From positions 1 through 37,336 of the forward strand of contig JAADJC010000120.1 in the NCBI GenBank assembly GCA_013151025.1: DNA of 37,336 nucleotides. Direction: 5' to 3'. The stretch is from Acidobacteriota bacterium (GTDB taxonomy: Bacteria; Acidobacteriota; Holophagae; Thermotomaculales; Thermotomaculaceae). Within the stretch, counting starts at the first letter, position 1. Each line of letters begins with the position of its first letter. The position numbers and the translations under genes were made by a program. Shown here in pieces: positions 1 to 7,617 of this stretch. Below the pieces are notes generated by a model. The model had not been told where the DNA came from. It made no database searches and saw only the letters and a program-made list of their open reading frames with translations.

Positions 1-140
1 AGCAATATGGGTTTCCCGGTGTTTTTTTGCAGGAAGTCGAGAAACAGGGTGAGTAGTGATCCAGGCAACGGAGGCTGTATCTCTTCATTGAGATTAAATT
101 TGGTGGAAAAGAAAGAAAAAACAATATGCTTCAGGTTCAC
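1..140 (-). CDS. Hypothetical protein, 5' end only (cut by window edge)
   Basis: An open frame runs leftward from a GTG codon at 140-138 to the window edge without a stop, giving 46 residues that begin (M)NLKHIVFSFFSTKFNLNE. The start is supported by an AAGGAGG ribosome-binding site whose GGAGG lies at 150-146, 5 nt upstream of GTG, which is the ideal distance. A TATGCT or TACAAT -10-like box sits just upstream around 160-170, and the hexamer tract further upstream supplies TTGCAC -35-like sequences. The fragment is too short to recognise a family and I assign no function. It would be missed by an ORF finder with a 60-residue cutoff. Confidence 0.55.
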   Translation of the reverse strand, partial: MNLKHIVFSFFSTKFNLNEEIQPPLPGSLLTLFLDFLQKNTGKPIL

Positions 141-179
141 ACAATCCTCCTTTTGTGGATTGTAGCATAGGGGCAGAGC

Positions 180-217
180 GTGCGTGTGCAAGCGCAAGTG
201 CAAGTGAAAATGAAAGG
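180..217. repeat. Degenerate hexanucleotide tract (TGCAAG-like units)
   Basis: Successive 6-base units TGCAAG, CGCAAG, TGCAAG, TGAAAA, TGAAAG follow one another in a noncoding gap. This is one of several similar tracts in the window (see also 268-290, 4262-4285, 4327-4362, 10740-10765, 28651-28692, 28790-28816 and 36851-36888). Read on the minus strand the unit is CTTGCA, so it contains TTGCAC, close to a sigma-70 -35 box, and it lies just upstream of the leftward partial gene. Confidence 0.6.
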
Positions 218-267
218 GGAATAATTCAAAGAGTTGGCCCTTCCGTGCTTTTCCGGAATCTGTTCCG

Positions 268-290
268 GACTTAAACTCAGACTTAAACTT
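268..290. repeat. Degenerate hexanucleotide tract (CTTAAA/CTCAGA units)
   Basis: Units CTTAAA, CTCAGA, CTTAAA, CTTGGC in series. The same family of units (CTCAAA, CTTAGC, CTTAAA) recurs upstream of pyrF at 4327-4362, and a short piece is found at about 6730. Confidence 0.5.
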
Positions 291-310
291 GGCCCCGGAG
301 GGAGTTTACA

Positions 311-345
311 AAAAAAAACCGGCCCGGGGCGCGGGCCGGTTTTTC
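311..345. terminator. Strong bidirectional hairpin terminator
   Basis: An 8-bp perfect GC-rich stem, CCGGCCCG (319-326) with CGGGCCGG (332-339), closes a 5-nt loop and is flanked by A8 on the left and T5 on the right. It can therefore act as an intrinsic terminator in either direction. No gene in the window obviously ends here. It isolates tsaC from whatever lies upstream. Confidence 0.75.
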
Positions 346-550
346 GTTGACATTTGGGGAGAGGTTCAATGGAGGTCATGCTCATCCAAATGTCTAGTTC
401 CATTCCCGGGGTGTTGAGGGGAGATGGCCTGAAATGGAAACCGTTCAACAAAACTAATATAATGCAAGCATTGTGCCAGATTCGATGCCTTGAAAAACCG
501 GCGTTTGCCCGGTACGGGGTGTGTGAAACACGCCACCCTGACACAGGGGA

Positions 551-593
551 CCTGCCAGAATGGCAGGGAAGGCGATCCCGTCGCCGTGGATAG
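551..593. repeat. Paired hairpins followed by GTGGATAG (dispersed element, copy 1)
   Basis: A 7-bp hairpin CCTGCCA-GAA-TGGCAGG (551-567) is followed by a 5-bp hairpin GGCGA-TCCCG-TCGCC (571-585), and directly by GTGGATAG (586-593). The same arrangement, a hairpin ending in GCC joined to GTGGAYAG, is seen at 10414-10448 (+) and 28147-28122 (-). This suggests a small dispersed extragenic element. Apart from the features listed separately, I see no gene in 141-777. Confidence 0.45.
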
Positions 594-725
594 TTTAGAA
601 AAGAAGTGATGAGTGACAAAAGGCGGAGAATCAGCCATTAGCTGTTCTTGCTGACTCCTTGATCCTTCTTGTCATTCGAATTTCAACACGTAACACTCAA
701 CATTCGGCGCACCGAGCCGAGGGCA

Positions 726-754
726 TTGCGTTGATGCGACGCTTGCTGTAAAAT
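726..754 (+). promoter_or_regulatory. Predicted sigma-70-type promoter for tsaC
   Basis: TTGCGT (726-731, three of six -35 matches) is separated by 17 bp from TAAAAT (749-754, five of six -10 matches), ending 23 bp before the tsaC start. The -35 is weak, so this is tentative. Confidence 0.35.
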
Positions 755-777
755 AGCGGGAATGGAGGGAGGTCGTT

Positions 778-1395
778 TTGATTATTCAGGTTCACCCGGA
801 AACGCCACAGTTGGACAGGGTCAATCGTGCGGTAGAAATACTGGCGGACGACGGTGTGATTGTATATCCCACAGATACGATTTACGGTATTGGGTGTTCC
901 ATTTACTCAAAGAAAGGAATTGAGCGGATTCGTCGTATCAAGGGCAGGGATGGTGCCAAACACTTCAGTATCCTGTGCGCAAACCTGAAAGACCTGTCCC
1001 GTTATGCCCGCAATGTGTCAAACAGCGCATACAAGCTTATGCGAAAGATGTTGCCGGGCCCATATACGGTTGTGCTGCAGGCTTCCAGGGAAATTCCGAG
1101 ACTGATGCAGAGCAGGAAGAAAACAATCGGAATCCGGGTAACGGAAAATGCCATCTGCCAATCCATTGTGGAGCGACTGGGGCATCCCATTGTTACCACA
1201 AGTGCGAACCCCTCTTCTGAGAGCCCTGCCACCAATCCCTATGTGATTGATGACTGGTGCGGCAATCTGGTGGACTTGATTATTGATGGTGGGGATCTTG
1301 ATTCTGTTCCATCCACTGTGATTGATCTCAGTGTGGAGTCACCGGTTGTTTTACGAGAGGGGGACGATCCCTCTGGTATTCTGGAGTTGCTATGA
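778..1395 (+). CDS. tsaC: L-threonylcarbamoyladenylate synthase (Sua5/YrdC/TsaC family)
   Basis: This cytoplasmic enzyme makes threonylcarbamoyl-AMP from threonine, bicarbonate and ATP, the first step of the t6A37 modification of ANN-decoding tRNAs. The 205-residue protein is a single YrdC domain of normal length without the extra C-terminal Sua5 domain. Visible family motifs are VYPTDTIYGIGCS (about residues 29-41), the Lys-Gly-Arg of RRIKGRDG (about 52-59), and VTTSANPSS (about 139-147). I chose the TTG start because GGAGGGAGGT lies just upstream at 763-772 and no ATG fits better. Its stop overlaps the next gene's ATG by 4 bp (ATGA), so the two are probably translationally coupled. Family identification is firm. 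The exact in vivo partner set (TsaB/D/E) is not in the window. Confidence 0.93.
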   Translation: MIIQVHPETPQLDRVNRAVEILADDGVIVYPTDTIYGIGCSIYSKKGIERIRRIKGRDGAKHFSILCANLKDLSRYARNVSNSAYKLMRKMLPGPYTVVLQASREIPRLMQSRKKTIGIRVTENAICQSIVERLGHPIVTTSANPSSESPATNPYVIDDWCGNLVDLIIDGGDLDSVPSTVIDLSVESPVVLREGDDPSGILELL

Positions 1396-2600
1396 AGCAG
1401 GAATATTTGTCTATACTTGCACTTTCAAAATTGATTAAAAGTCTTTCATCTCTGGAAATCGGATGGAACCGGGGCCTATTGGGCGAAAAACTGGTGGATG
1501 ATGTGCTTCCCTGTCTGACCGATGAACCGGTAATGGCTGTTTTCTGGGGGCAAGAGCCCCATTTCTTCAGCCGAGGAATTGAGGGTGGTGTTGCAGATGC
1601 TATTCAAAATCAGTTATTTACACCACATGGACAGGCCAATATAATGAAATCCGCAAAGGCTGAGAATGGGCCTGTATTTTCGGTTCCTATGTCTGTCATT
1701 GCCCAGGGAGATCCGAAATTTAGGATGCACATTTCAGACGAAATGGTTATAGCCCCGCTGGGTAAAATAGATGAGACAATTTCGGGTACCATTGCGGTGC
1801 TAACCAGACACCGGGATACTTTGAATTCGGAATTTAAACACGCGATGGCCCTCATTGCCGTTTTTGCTGGTTCCATCCTCGGGTTTGCCGATGAAATTGA
1901 CAGCCTGGAATCCTTTCTGCACCTCACGTATCAGATCGTGGAAAACGACCCCAGCGGAATCGCTATCTGTGATGCCAGCGGGAAGGTACTTCGGGCAAAC
2001 AGGGCTATGGCCGGATTAACCGGCTATCCTCAGGCGCAATTGGTGGGCAAAGCGGTATCGAGGTTTTTCCAACCGAATGAGTACAGTGAACTTCGGGACC
2101 GATGGCGCAGCGACAGGGCAGATAGTTATGAGATTTTCATCAACAACCATGCGGGTGAGCAGGTGCCCGTACGGCTGAGTCCCTATCGAATCCGGCAGAA
2201 GGAAAAAGTCTGGTACGTGGTTCAGTTGGAGAATCTGCGAAACAGTTATGAATTAAAACAGAAGGAAATGCAGGTTGAGCGGCTACAGGCGGTATTTAAT
2301 GCGGCGGTGACGGTTCAGGATAAAGTGAATACACCGCTAACGATAATTCTGGCACATCTGGAGCGGTTACGGTTGAAGTGGAAAAATGGCCTTTCCAGAG
2401 AAGATCTTGATAAATCTCTCGGAGCAGTGGAACGACAGGTGGAAAAAATTACAAAAACCCTTAGCCGAATGAGCGAATTGAGGCAGTACAAGGTTCAGGA
2501 TTATGCACTGAATAACAGGATGATGCTGGACATTTCAGACAGCACGGATATGGAGCATTCCCATTCCAGTTCATTGGAACCGGATGAGGAAGAAGGATGA
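1392..2600 (+). CDS. GAF-PAS sensor-like protein with degenerate DHp hairpin, no kinase domain
   Basis: A 402-residue soluble protein. Residues about 30-175 look like a GAF domain (VIAPLGKIDETISGTIAVLT followed by a long helix). Residues about 180-285 are a PAS domain (GIAICDASGKVLRANRAMAG, then LTGYPQAQLVGK). Residues about 295-365 form a helical hairpin resembling the HisKA dimerisation domain. In the H-box, where a histidine kinase has H-E-x-x-N-P-L, this protein has D-K-V-N-T-P-L, so the phospho-accepting His is Asp (D310). No HATPase domain follows: the protein ends about 90 residues later in an acidic tail. It therefore cannot autophosphorylate as a classical kinase and may bind a ligand or dimerise with a partner. 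It overlaps tsaC and pyrK by 4 bp on both sides and sits in a pyrimidine/tRNA operon. Function unknown. Confidence 0.75.
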   Translation: MKQEYLSILALSKLIKSLSSLEIGWNRGLLGEKLVDDVLPCLTDEPVMAVFWGQEPHFFSRGIEGGVADAIQNQLFTPHGQANIMKSAKAENGPVFSVPMSVIAQGDPKFRMHISDEMVIAPLGKIDETISGTIAVLTRHRDTLNSEFKHAMALIAVFAGSILGFADEIDSLESFLHLTYQIVENDPSGIAICDASGKVLRANRAMAGLTGYPQAQLVGKAVSRFFQPNEYSELRDRWRSDRADSYEIFINNHAGEQVPVRLSPYRIRQKEKVWYVVQLENLRNSYELKQKEMQVERLQAVFNAAVTVQDKVNTPLTIILAHLERLRLKWKNGLSREDLDKSLGAVERQVEKITKTLSRMSELRQYKVQDYALNNRMMLDISDSTDMEHSHSSSLEPDEEEG

Positions 2601-3358
2601 AACAGCTGAAACTTTTCCTGAAAGATAAGAAGACCTGGTTCGATACGGCTATTCTGGAGTTCCTGACGGAGGAAAAGAAAGCCCTTGCCGTCAAGCCGGG
2701 AATGTTTTTTATGCTGGAGGCGGAGACTTTGCTGAAAAAGCCTATCAGCGTTCTGGACGTGGATTCCCGGAGTGGATCTCTCAAGTTTCTGATTCGGCGA
2801 ATAGGAAAGGGGACATCCTTTCTCTATGACCTGAAGCCCGGAGCCGAGCTGACTGCTATCGGGCCTTCCGGTAATGCATTTCCCGACCCTGAAGGCCGGC
2901 CGGTGCTGTTGGCAGGGGGCGGAAGTGGAATTCCACCGATGTTTTTCCTTTCCCGCATACTTCCAAAGAAGACATTTCATGTGGTTTATGGAGGTCAAGG
3001 CAAAGCGGATATTGTGCCCCTCTTCGGCAAATCGATTCCCCACCGCATTACAACCGACGATGGTTCCCTGGGGTTGAAAGGAACAGTGGTGAAGGGTATT
3101 CGTAAAATAATGAAAGATGACCCGCAGTTCTGTAAAGCGCTTCTTTTTTCCTGCGGCCCAGAGCCCATGGTAAAGGCATTGACTCATGCCTTTCCGGAAT
3201 TGAACCACTACACGTCTCTGGAACGGTACATGGGGTGTGGATTCGGCGTCTGTCTCGGGTGCGTGGTCAAGACAGTGAATGGAATCAAGCGGGTATGTGT
3301 GGATGGCCCTGTTTTTAACACAAAAGACCTGGGATGGAATCATGGACATGAAGACTGA
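2597..3358 (+). CDS. pyrK: Dihydroorotate dehydrogenase B electron-transfer subunit
   Basis: PyrK carries FAD and a [2Fe-2S] cluster and passes electrons from the PyrD subunit to NAD+ in class 1B dihydroorotate dehydrogenase. The 253 residues show an N-terminal ferredoxin-reductase-type FAD barrel (KPGMFFML, KKPISVLD), the NAD-binding segment VLLAGGGSGIPPMFFL (about 97-112), and a C-terminal iron-sulfur motif with C214, C219, C222 and C234 in the spacing CX4CX2CX11C that is characteristic of PyrK. The ATG overlaps the previous stop by 4 bp. The 3' end overlaps the pyrD start by 17 bp, so the two subunits are almost certainly co-translated. Confidence 0.93.
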   Translation: MKQLKLFLKDKKTWFDTAILEFLTEEKKALAVKPGMFFMLEAETLLKKPISVLDVDSRSGSLKFLIRRIGKGTSFLYDLKPGAELTAIGPSGNAFPDPEGRPVLLAGGGSGIPPMFFLSRILPKKTFHVVYGGQGKADIVPLFGKSIPHRITTDDGSLGLKGTVVKGIRKIMKDDPQFCKALLFSCGPEPMVKALTHAFPELNHYTSLERYMGCGFGVCLGCVVKTVNGIKRVCVDGPVFNTKDLGWNHGHED

Positions 3359-4253
3359 TCTGGGCAGAGGACTTTTGCTGAAAAATCCGGTCATGCTGGC
3401 CAGCGGAACGGCTGCTTTCGGGATGGAATTTGAGGACTTCTATCCATTGGAAAAACTGGGTGCCCTTGTGACCAAGGGAGTTTCCATTGATCCCATAGAG
3501 GGGAATCCGACTCCCAGGATTGTGGAAACGTCGGGCGGAATGATCAACTCCATCGGATTGCAGAATCCAGGTGCCCGTGTATTTGTGGAGGAACTGTTGC
3601 CTCAAATACGGAAACATGATTTTGCCTGTGTTGTCAATGTGTTCGGCTATTCAGATGAAGGCTACAAAAAAGTAGTGGAGTTCCTGGAGCGTTCCGAAGG
3701 GATTGACGGATATGAGGTAAACATATCCTGTCCAAACGTTAAACACGGGGGAATCCAGTACGGAACAAATCCGGAGATGACCCATAGGCTTGTAAGGGAG
3801 CTGAGGAGCCGGACGAACCGTCATTTGATGGTGAAACTGTCACCAAATGTTACGGATATTATGGAATTTGCGACCGCCTGCGAGGAAGCCGGTGCGGATT
3901 CAATTTCCCTTGTGAACACCCTTCTGGGTATGGCAGTGGATATTGAAACCCGCCGTCCGAAAATTGCCCGGGTGGTGGGAGGATATTCCGGCCCATCAAT
4001 TAAACCGGTGGCACTGCGGATGGTGTACCAGGTAGCGAAATGCGTTTCCATTCCCGTGATCGGTATCGGTGGAATTCAATCGGTAAAAGATGCGTTGGAA
4101 TTCTTACTGGTGGGTGCGACAGCAATACAGGTGGGAACAGCCAATTTCTATGACCCCGGAATCGGGGGTCGCTTGGCGGATGAATTGATCCAATGGTTGA
4201 ACAGGCATGGTATTGACAGCCTTGATGATTGGATCGGGTCATTGGAGGTATGA
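3342..4253 (+). CDS. pyrD: Dihydroorotate dehydrogenase B catalytic subunit (class 1B)
   Basis: Oxidises dihydroorotate to orotate on FMN in de novo pyrimidine synthesis, as partner of PyrK. The 303-residue TIM barrel shows ASGTAAFG near the N terminus, the FMN/substrate loop INSIGLQNPG (about 68-77), and NISCPN with the class 1 catalytic Cys at residue 130 (Ser in class 2 enzymes). It also has the C-terminal phosphate-binding segments VIGIGGI and LLVGATAIQVGTANF. An upstream in-frame start at 3279 exists, but the extra 21 residues are unrelated to the family and lie inside pyrK. ATG at 3342 gives the usual N terminus (a second ATG at 3348 is possible). Length and motifs agree with class 1B, and adjacency to pyrK supports this. 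Confidence 0.94.
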   Translation: MDMKTDLGRGLLLKNPVMLASGTAAFGMEFEDFYPLEKLGALVTKGVSIDPIEGNPTPRIVETSGGMINSIGLQNPGARVFVEELLPQIRKHDFACVVNVFGYSDEGYKKVVEFLERSEGIDGYEVNISCPNVKHGGIQYGTNPEMTHRLVRELRSRTNRHLMVKLSPNVTDIMEFATACEEAGADSISLVNTLLGMAVDIETRRPKIARVVGGYSGPSIKPVALRMVYQVAKCVSIPVIGIGGIQSVKDALEFLLVGATAIQVGTANFYDPGIGGRLADELIQWLNRHGIDSLDDWIGSLEV

Positions 4254-4261
4254 TAGAGTGT

Positions 4262-4362
4262 GAGTAGGAGTAGGAGTAGGAGTAGGAGTCAGAAAGGGAA
4301 AATAGAATTGGTTACTCCCTATCTGGGCTCAAACTCAAACTTAGCCTTAAACTTGCCTTTCA
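4262..4362. repeat. Two hexanucleotide tracts in the pyrD-pyrF gap
   Basis: 4262-4285 is a perfect (GAGTAG)4 run followed by GAGTC. After 40 bp, 4327-4362 carries degenerate CTCAAA, CTCAAA, CTTAGC, CTTAAA, CTTGCC, TTTCAC units. They fill the gap between pyrD and pyrF and end just before the pyrF ribosome-binding site. The first tract is exact enough to be prone to slippage. Confidence 0.7.
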
Positions 4363-4377
4363 CAGAAGGAGGACACG

Positions 4378-5097
4378 GTGACTGATGGTCGGATGAATCG
4401 TGTGATTGTGGCGCTGGATGTGGAGACGGGAGGCCGGGCGATGGAAATTGTTCGGGCCTGTAATGGCGTAATTTCCTTCTTCAAAGTGGGTAAGCAGCTT
4501 TTTACCGCAGAAGGACCGGACGTTGTCCGCCGTATCAAAAAGACCGGGAGCCGGGTTTTTCTGGACCTGAAATACCATGATATCCCCAACACAGTTGCCC
4601 AAGCAACGGTAGAAGCCGTGAAACTGGGCGCGGACATTATTGACATTCACACCTCGGGTGGTTACGAGATGATGAAGAAGACGATGGAAGCTGTAAGGGG
4701 ATATTGTGCGGCGCACAGTGTATCGGAGCCGGAGATTTTTGGTATCACAATTCTCACAAGCCTGGATGACACGGAGCTGAAACGTATCGGATACACTGGT
4801 GGAACCGCAGATATGGTGGCCCGATTGGCCGTTCTGGGGCGGGAAGCCGGAATCAACGGGGTCGTATGTTCTCCCCTTGAGATTTCAATGGTGAAAAAAA
4901 CCTGCGGCAGCGACTTTAAGACAATTACCCCGGGAATCCGGCCTTTGTTTGCTCAGTCTCCGGATGACCAGAAACGGGTTATGACGCCAAAGAATGCGTT
5001 TGATGCAGGAACTGACTATATTGTAATGGGCCGGCCCATTACGAAGGCATTGAACATCGGGGAGGCATTGAGAAAACTTGGCGACGAAATCGGATGA
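4378..5097 (+). CDS. pyrF: Orotidine 5'-phosphate decarboxylase
   Basis: Decarboxylates OMP to UMP, the last step of de novo UMP synthesis. The 239-residue TIM barrel has the catalytic D-x-K-x-x-D signature in FLDLKYHDIPNT (D63, K65, D68), the N-terminal VALDVE strand and the C-terminal phosphate-binding segments ITPGIRP and YIVMGRPIT. The GTG start at 4378 has AAGGAGGA at 4366-4373 with 4-nt spacing. ATG at 4393 is an alternative with a poor site. It lies 124 bp after pyrD, separated by hexamer tracts, and probably in the same transcription unit. The 3' end overlaps the next gene. Confidence 0.94.
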   Translation: MTDGRMNRVIVALDVETGGRAMEIVRACNGVISFFKVGKQLFTAEGPDVVRRIKKTGSRVFLDLKYHDIPNTVAQATVEAVKLGADIIDIHTSGGYEMMKKTMEAVRGYCAAHSVSEPEIFGITILTSLDDTELKRIGYTGGTADMVARLAVLGREAGINGVVCSPLEISMVKKTCGSDFKTITPGIRPLFAQSPDDQKRVMTPKNAFDAGTDYIVMGRPITKALNIGEALRKLGDEIG

Positions 5098-5584
5098 TCT
5101 GGCAGTATTCACCCATTCTATTGTTCACCGGACGGCAGCATTTTTTATTGTCGGTCTGGCGATATTCTTCTATCTGAAACAATTTAAATTTGTAACTCGG
5201 TTCTATCGGGATTTTCTGTCACAGGCCCAGACCAGCATACATTCGCCCGCCTACATTCTGGCGATCAAAACCAGCCTGATACTGGGCTTAATTGCAGGTT
5301 TTCTGGTTGTCTGTCTCACAATCTATACCCTTGTGGATGTATGGGGATTGAAAATTATGGTGACTGAATGCTCCGTTATTGTCATCAATACCCTGTTTCC
5401 ATTCCCCGGTACAGGTGAGATGCTCGGCAGCGAAATCGTGGAGATGCGAAAAGGGGCATTTCGTTTTCATCTGATCGGAGAAAAATCCGTATTGAGTTTC
5501 AGTGGTGTGGATCGTATCGACCGTCTCTTCTATCTGATTTCTGAATGCAAACGACGTTCCCGGAGCAAAATGCCTGAAAAATGA
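5078..5584 (+). CDS. Small membrane protein of unknown function
   Basis: 168 residues with two clear hydrophobic segments, about residues 15-33 (AFFIVGLAIFFYL) and 60-84 (SLILGLIAGFLVVCLTIYTLV), and a 75-residue soluble C-terminal part ending in a basic KRRSRSK stretch. No family is recognised. The TTG start overlaps pyrF by 20 bp, with GGGGAGG about 12 nt upstream, so translation is probably coupled to pyrF. The gene converges on the minus-strand gene ending at 5597 with only 12 bp between them and no obvious terminator. Confidence 0.6.
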   Translation: MATKSDDLAVFTHSIVHRTAAFFIVGLAIFFYLKQFKFVTRFYRDFLSQAQTSIHSPAYILAIKTSLILGLIAGFLVVCLTIYTLVDVWGLKIMVTECSVIVINTLFPFPGTGEMLGSEIVEMRKGAFRFHLIGEKSVLSFSGVDRIDRLFYLISECKRRSRSKMPEK

Positions 5585-5596
5585 TTTGAGAATTAA

Positions 5597-6292
5597 TCAC
5601 CTGCAATTGCAATTTGAATCCAGGGGACAATCCTTCTGATTCGCTGACGGCAGACGCTTGGAGAAATAGCTTATCTCACCTTCCCGGCCGTCCTCTGAGA
5701 ATCCCATTTTCCTGAGGTAGCGCGCGTGGGGTTTTGTACCGGCGGTCGCCTTCAGTGTTGTGAATCCGCAATTTGGGAAAAAAGACTGTTTTTCTTCAAA
5801 AAGAAACCGACCGATTTTAAAGTCACGATAGGCGGGAACAACAAAGTCAAGCTTAATGTGCAGGGCATTGTTTTCACCGGGTATAGCAATGAAAAGGCAG
5901 GCGGGGACCGTGTTTCGAAGAACAAAAAATGCCATCGCCTCTTTTGGGATGGGGGGCTGAAATTCCGGGATATGTGCAGCGATTTCCTGCCTGTAAAACT
6001 CAAGAAAATGCTTCAGGTAACGAGATTCCGGGCGAGGCTGAAGAATGTTGAAATAGTCCCTTGAAAAATATATCTGTTTCAGGTAGTAAAGATCCACAAG
6101 GACTATAAAAAGATTCAGAACAGCCACCGGAGTGGCGTGTATCAGCAGGCCGTATATGCACATCAGCAGCGCCCCTGCAAGGTTGAACCATCTCAGTCGA
6201 ATGATGGAGCTCATCATTAACGAGATGACCACCAGGGCTGAAGCCAGGTAACCCAGCCATTCAAGTATCAGTTGAGAAAAAATAGAGTTCAT
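5597..6292 (-). CDS. YgjV-like membrane domain fused to GNAT-like acyltransferase
   Basis: 231 residues. The first 75 hold three hydrophobic segments (EWLGYLASALVVISLMM, WFNLAGALLMCIYGLLI, AVLNLFIVLVDLYYL) in the pattern of YgjV-type inner-membrane proteins, including the LNxFIxxVDxYYL ending. Residues about 110-215 look like a GNAT N-acetyltransferase fold. These include the acetyl-CoA-site strand LDFVVPAYRDFKIGRFLFEE and the late motif PHARYLRKMGFSE. The N terminus would anchor the catalytic domain to the inner membrane. The ribosome-binding site is weak. The gene lies downstream of rpsT, separated by a terminator. Substrate unknown. Confidence 0.7.
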   Translation of the reverse strand: MNSIFSQLILEWLGYLASALVVISLMMSSIIRLRWFNLAGALLMCIYGLLIHATPVAVLNLFIVLVDLYYLKQIYFSRDYFNILQPRPESRYLKHFLEFYRQEIAAHIPEFQPPIPKEAMAFFVLRNTVPACLFIAIPGENNALHIKLDFVVPAYRDFKIGRFLFEEKQSFFPNCGFTTLKATAGTKPHARYLRKMGFSEDGREGEISYFSKRLPSANQKDCPLDSNCNCR

Positions 6293-6312
6293 CTTGATCC
6301 GGGTAGCAGACG

Positions 6313-6336
6313 CAAAAAAAGAGGGATATCCCCTCT
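6313..6336 (-). terminator. Rho-independent terminator of rpsT
   Basis: On the minus strand a 6-bp stem AGAGGG/CCCTCT (6336-6331 with 6325-6320, 5-nt loop) is followed by a T7 run (6319-6313). It lies about 28 bp after the rpsT stop and before the YgjV/GNAT gene. Confidence 0.7.
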
Positions 6337-6363
6337 CTTTCTGTGTTTAAATTGGTTTAAAAC

Positions 6364-6633
6364 TCAGTTCTGAGCAGCTTTGTTGACCAGCTGCGTCATT
6401 CTTGAAACGTAACGGGAAGCAGTGTTTTTGTGAAGAATTCCCCGGTCTGATTTTCTTTGAATCAGGGAGATCAGTTCAGGAAGAAAGGTCCTGGCCTCTT
6501 CTATCTGATTCTCATCAACGAATGTTCTCATCTTTTTCATTGCGGTACGAAGTTGAGATTTTGCATGACGATTCCGAAGTCTTCTTTTCAATCCCTGTCT
6601 GGCCCGCTTCTCTGCTGATTTGTGATTTGCCAT
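6364..6633 (-). CDS. rpsT: 30S ribosomal protein S20
   Basis: 89-residue, highly basic helical protein that binds 16S rRNA during early assembly of the small subunit. The N terminus MANHKSAEKRARQ and the following KRRLRNRHAKSQLRTAMKK are diagnostic of S20, and the length is normal. The start is an ATG with GGAGGAG just upstream. A good promoter (6695-6667) and a terminator (6336-6313) bracket it, so it is probably monocistronic. Confidence 0.97.
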   Translation of the reverse strand: MANHKSAEKRARQGLKRRLRNRHAKSQLRTAMKKMRTFVDENQIEEARTFLPELISLIQRKSDRGILHKNTASRYVSRMTQLVNKAAQN

Positions 6634-6666
6634 AACTCCTCCATCAGAGTTTTCTGTCAGGAAGAG

Positions 6667-6695
6667 AGTTTATGAGATTCAATTGCCGAAGTCAA
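6667..6695 (-). promoter_or_regulatory. rpsT: Predicted sigma-70 promoter of rpsT
   Basis: Minus strand: TTGACT (6695-6690, five of six) with a 17-bp spacer to TAAACT (6672-6667, four of six), 34 bp before the start codon. A small palindrome, ACATTTTCCAATGT (6697-6710), lies immediately upstream of the -35 and could be an operator, but that is speculative. Confidence 0.55.
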
Positions 6696-6889
6696 CACAT
6701 TTTCCAATGTTTTTTACCTCTTCCTGATAGTACTTAAACTCAACGGACTGTTGTCCAAATCCCTATCCAGCCCGCCAAAGGAAAATCGAAGTTCATCTGA
6801 TAGCTGAAAAAGCATCGAAAAAAGTTTTCTGAAATCTGCTTTCTGAGGCGGTAAATATGCTTTAACTATTTGAAAGAACAGGTAGCTAT

Positions 6890-7354
6890 ATGGGTGTAGA
6901 CATAATGGGGTATGAGCCGCAAGAAGAAAAACTCTTTATGGATGCCTCCCTTGTTGAAGCCAACGCCTCAAAAAACGCAGTAAAAGGCCTGGAAGCTCTT
7001 CAGTTGGAAGAAAAGTACAAAGAACTGGAAAAACGACTGGAAGACAGAGACTCGGATATCCGGTTTCAACACAGCAAAGTCAACAAAGAAAAAATCATCA
7101 CAACAGACCCGGATGCCACCATCACTAAAAACAAACACCTGAGTTACAAAACCCACCATACAGTGGACGGAAAGCATGAAATCATCACCAGCCGTGAAAC
7201 TACCACAGGCATTTAGAATGAAGGACAGGTATTGGCGGAACAGATAGAACAGCACGAAGCCATAACCGGAATGAAGCCGGAAATCATCTTTGCAGACAGT
7301 CAATATAATCATTGCCCATTGAAAGACCGGTGTACAAGGAGCAAAGGAGGACGC
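6890..7354 (+). pseudogene. Decayed DDE transposase, IS1182/IS4-like
   Basis: A reading frame from 6890 encodes sequence typical of IS1182-type transposases: FMDASLVEANASKNAV, a coiled KYKELEKRLEDR stretch, TTDPDAT (first catalytic Asp), and YKTHHTVDGKHEIITS. A TAG at 7214-7216 stops it after 108 residues. The same frame then continues in homologous sequence (GQVLAEQIEQHEAITG, then IIFADSQY with the second catalytic Asp). It jumps directly to HCPLKDRCTRSKGGR, a Cys motif that normally comes well after, so an internal stretch is deleted. The N-terminal domain and the final catalytic Glu region are absent. No terminal inverted repeats were found. The remnant is a fossil insertion between rpsT and miaA. 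Confidence 0.75.
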
Positions 7355-7617
7355 GCATTGACCCGTTTTTTCCTCAATCTTTGCCATTTTTTCGGGTTTT
7401 TCAGGTCTGAAGATGCTTTTTTACTGATTTAAGGTCGCATTTTTCGGTTTTGTCCGAATGTTCCCGCTATGCTTTCATTCACTTAATGCTTTCAGGCAAC
7501 AATCTGCTGAGCTTGTCTTTATCTTTTTTCTGTCAGTACACTTCTCTTTCAATTTCAACTCTCAATGTGGTAAACTCTTAGGAGAACAGGGGAATAATGC
7601 AGCAAAGAGGGTTCTTC

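Noticed and set aside
137-638. Two overlapping minus-strand ORFs (160 and 90 residues) and a plus-strand ORF in the left noncoding region
   Set aside because: They run through the hairpin terminator and hexamer tract, lack family features and have low-complexity composition. The real minus-strand gene here is the frame starting at 140.
2501-3394. 297-residue minus-strand ORF
   Set aside because: Antisense shadow of pyrK/pyrD, which carry clear catalytic motifs on the plus strand.
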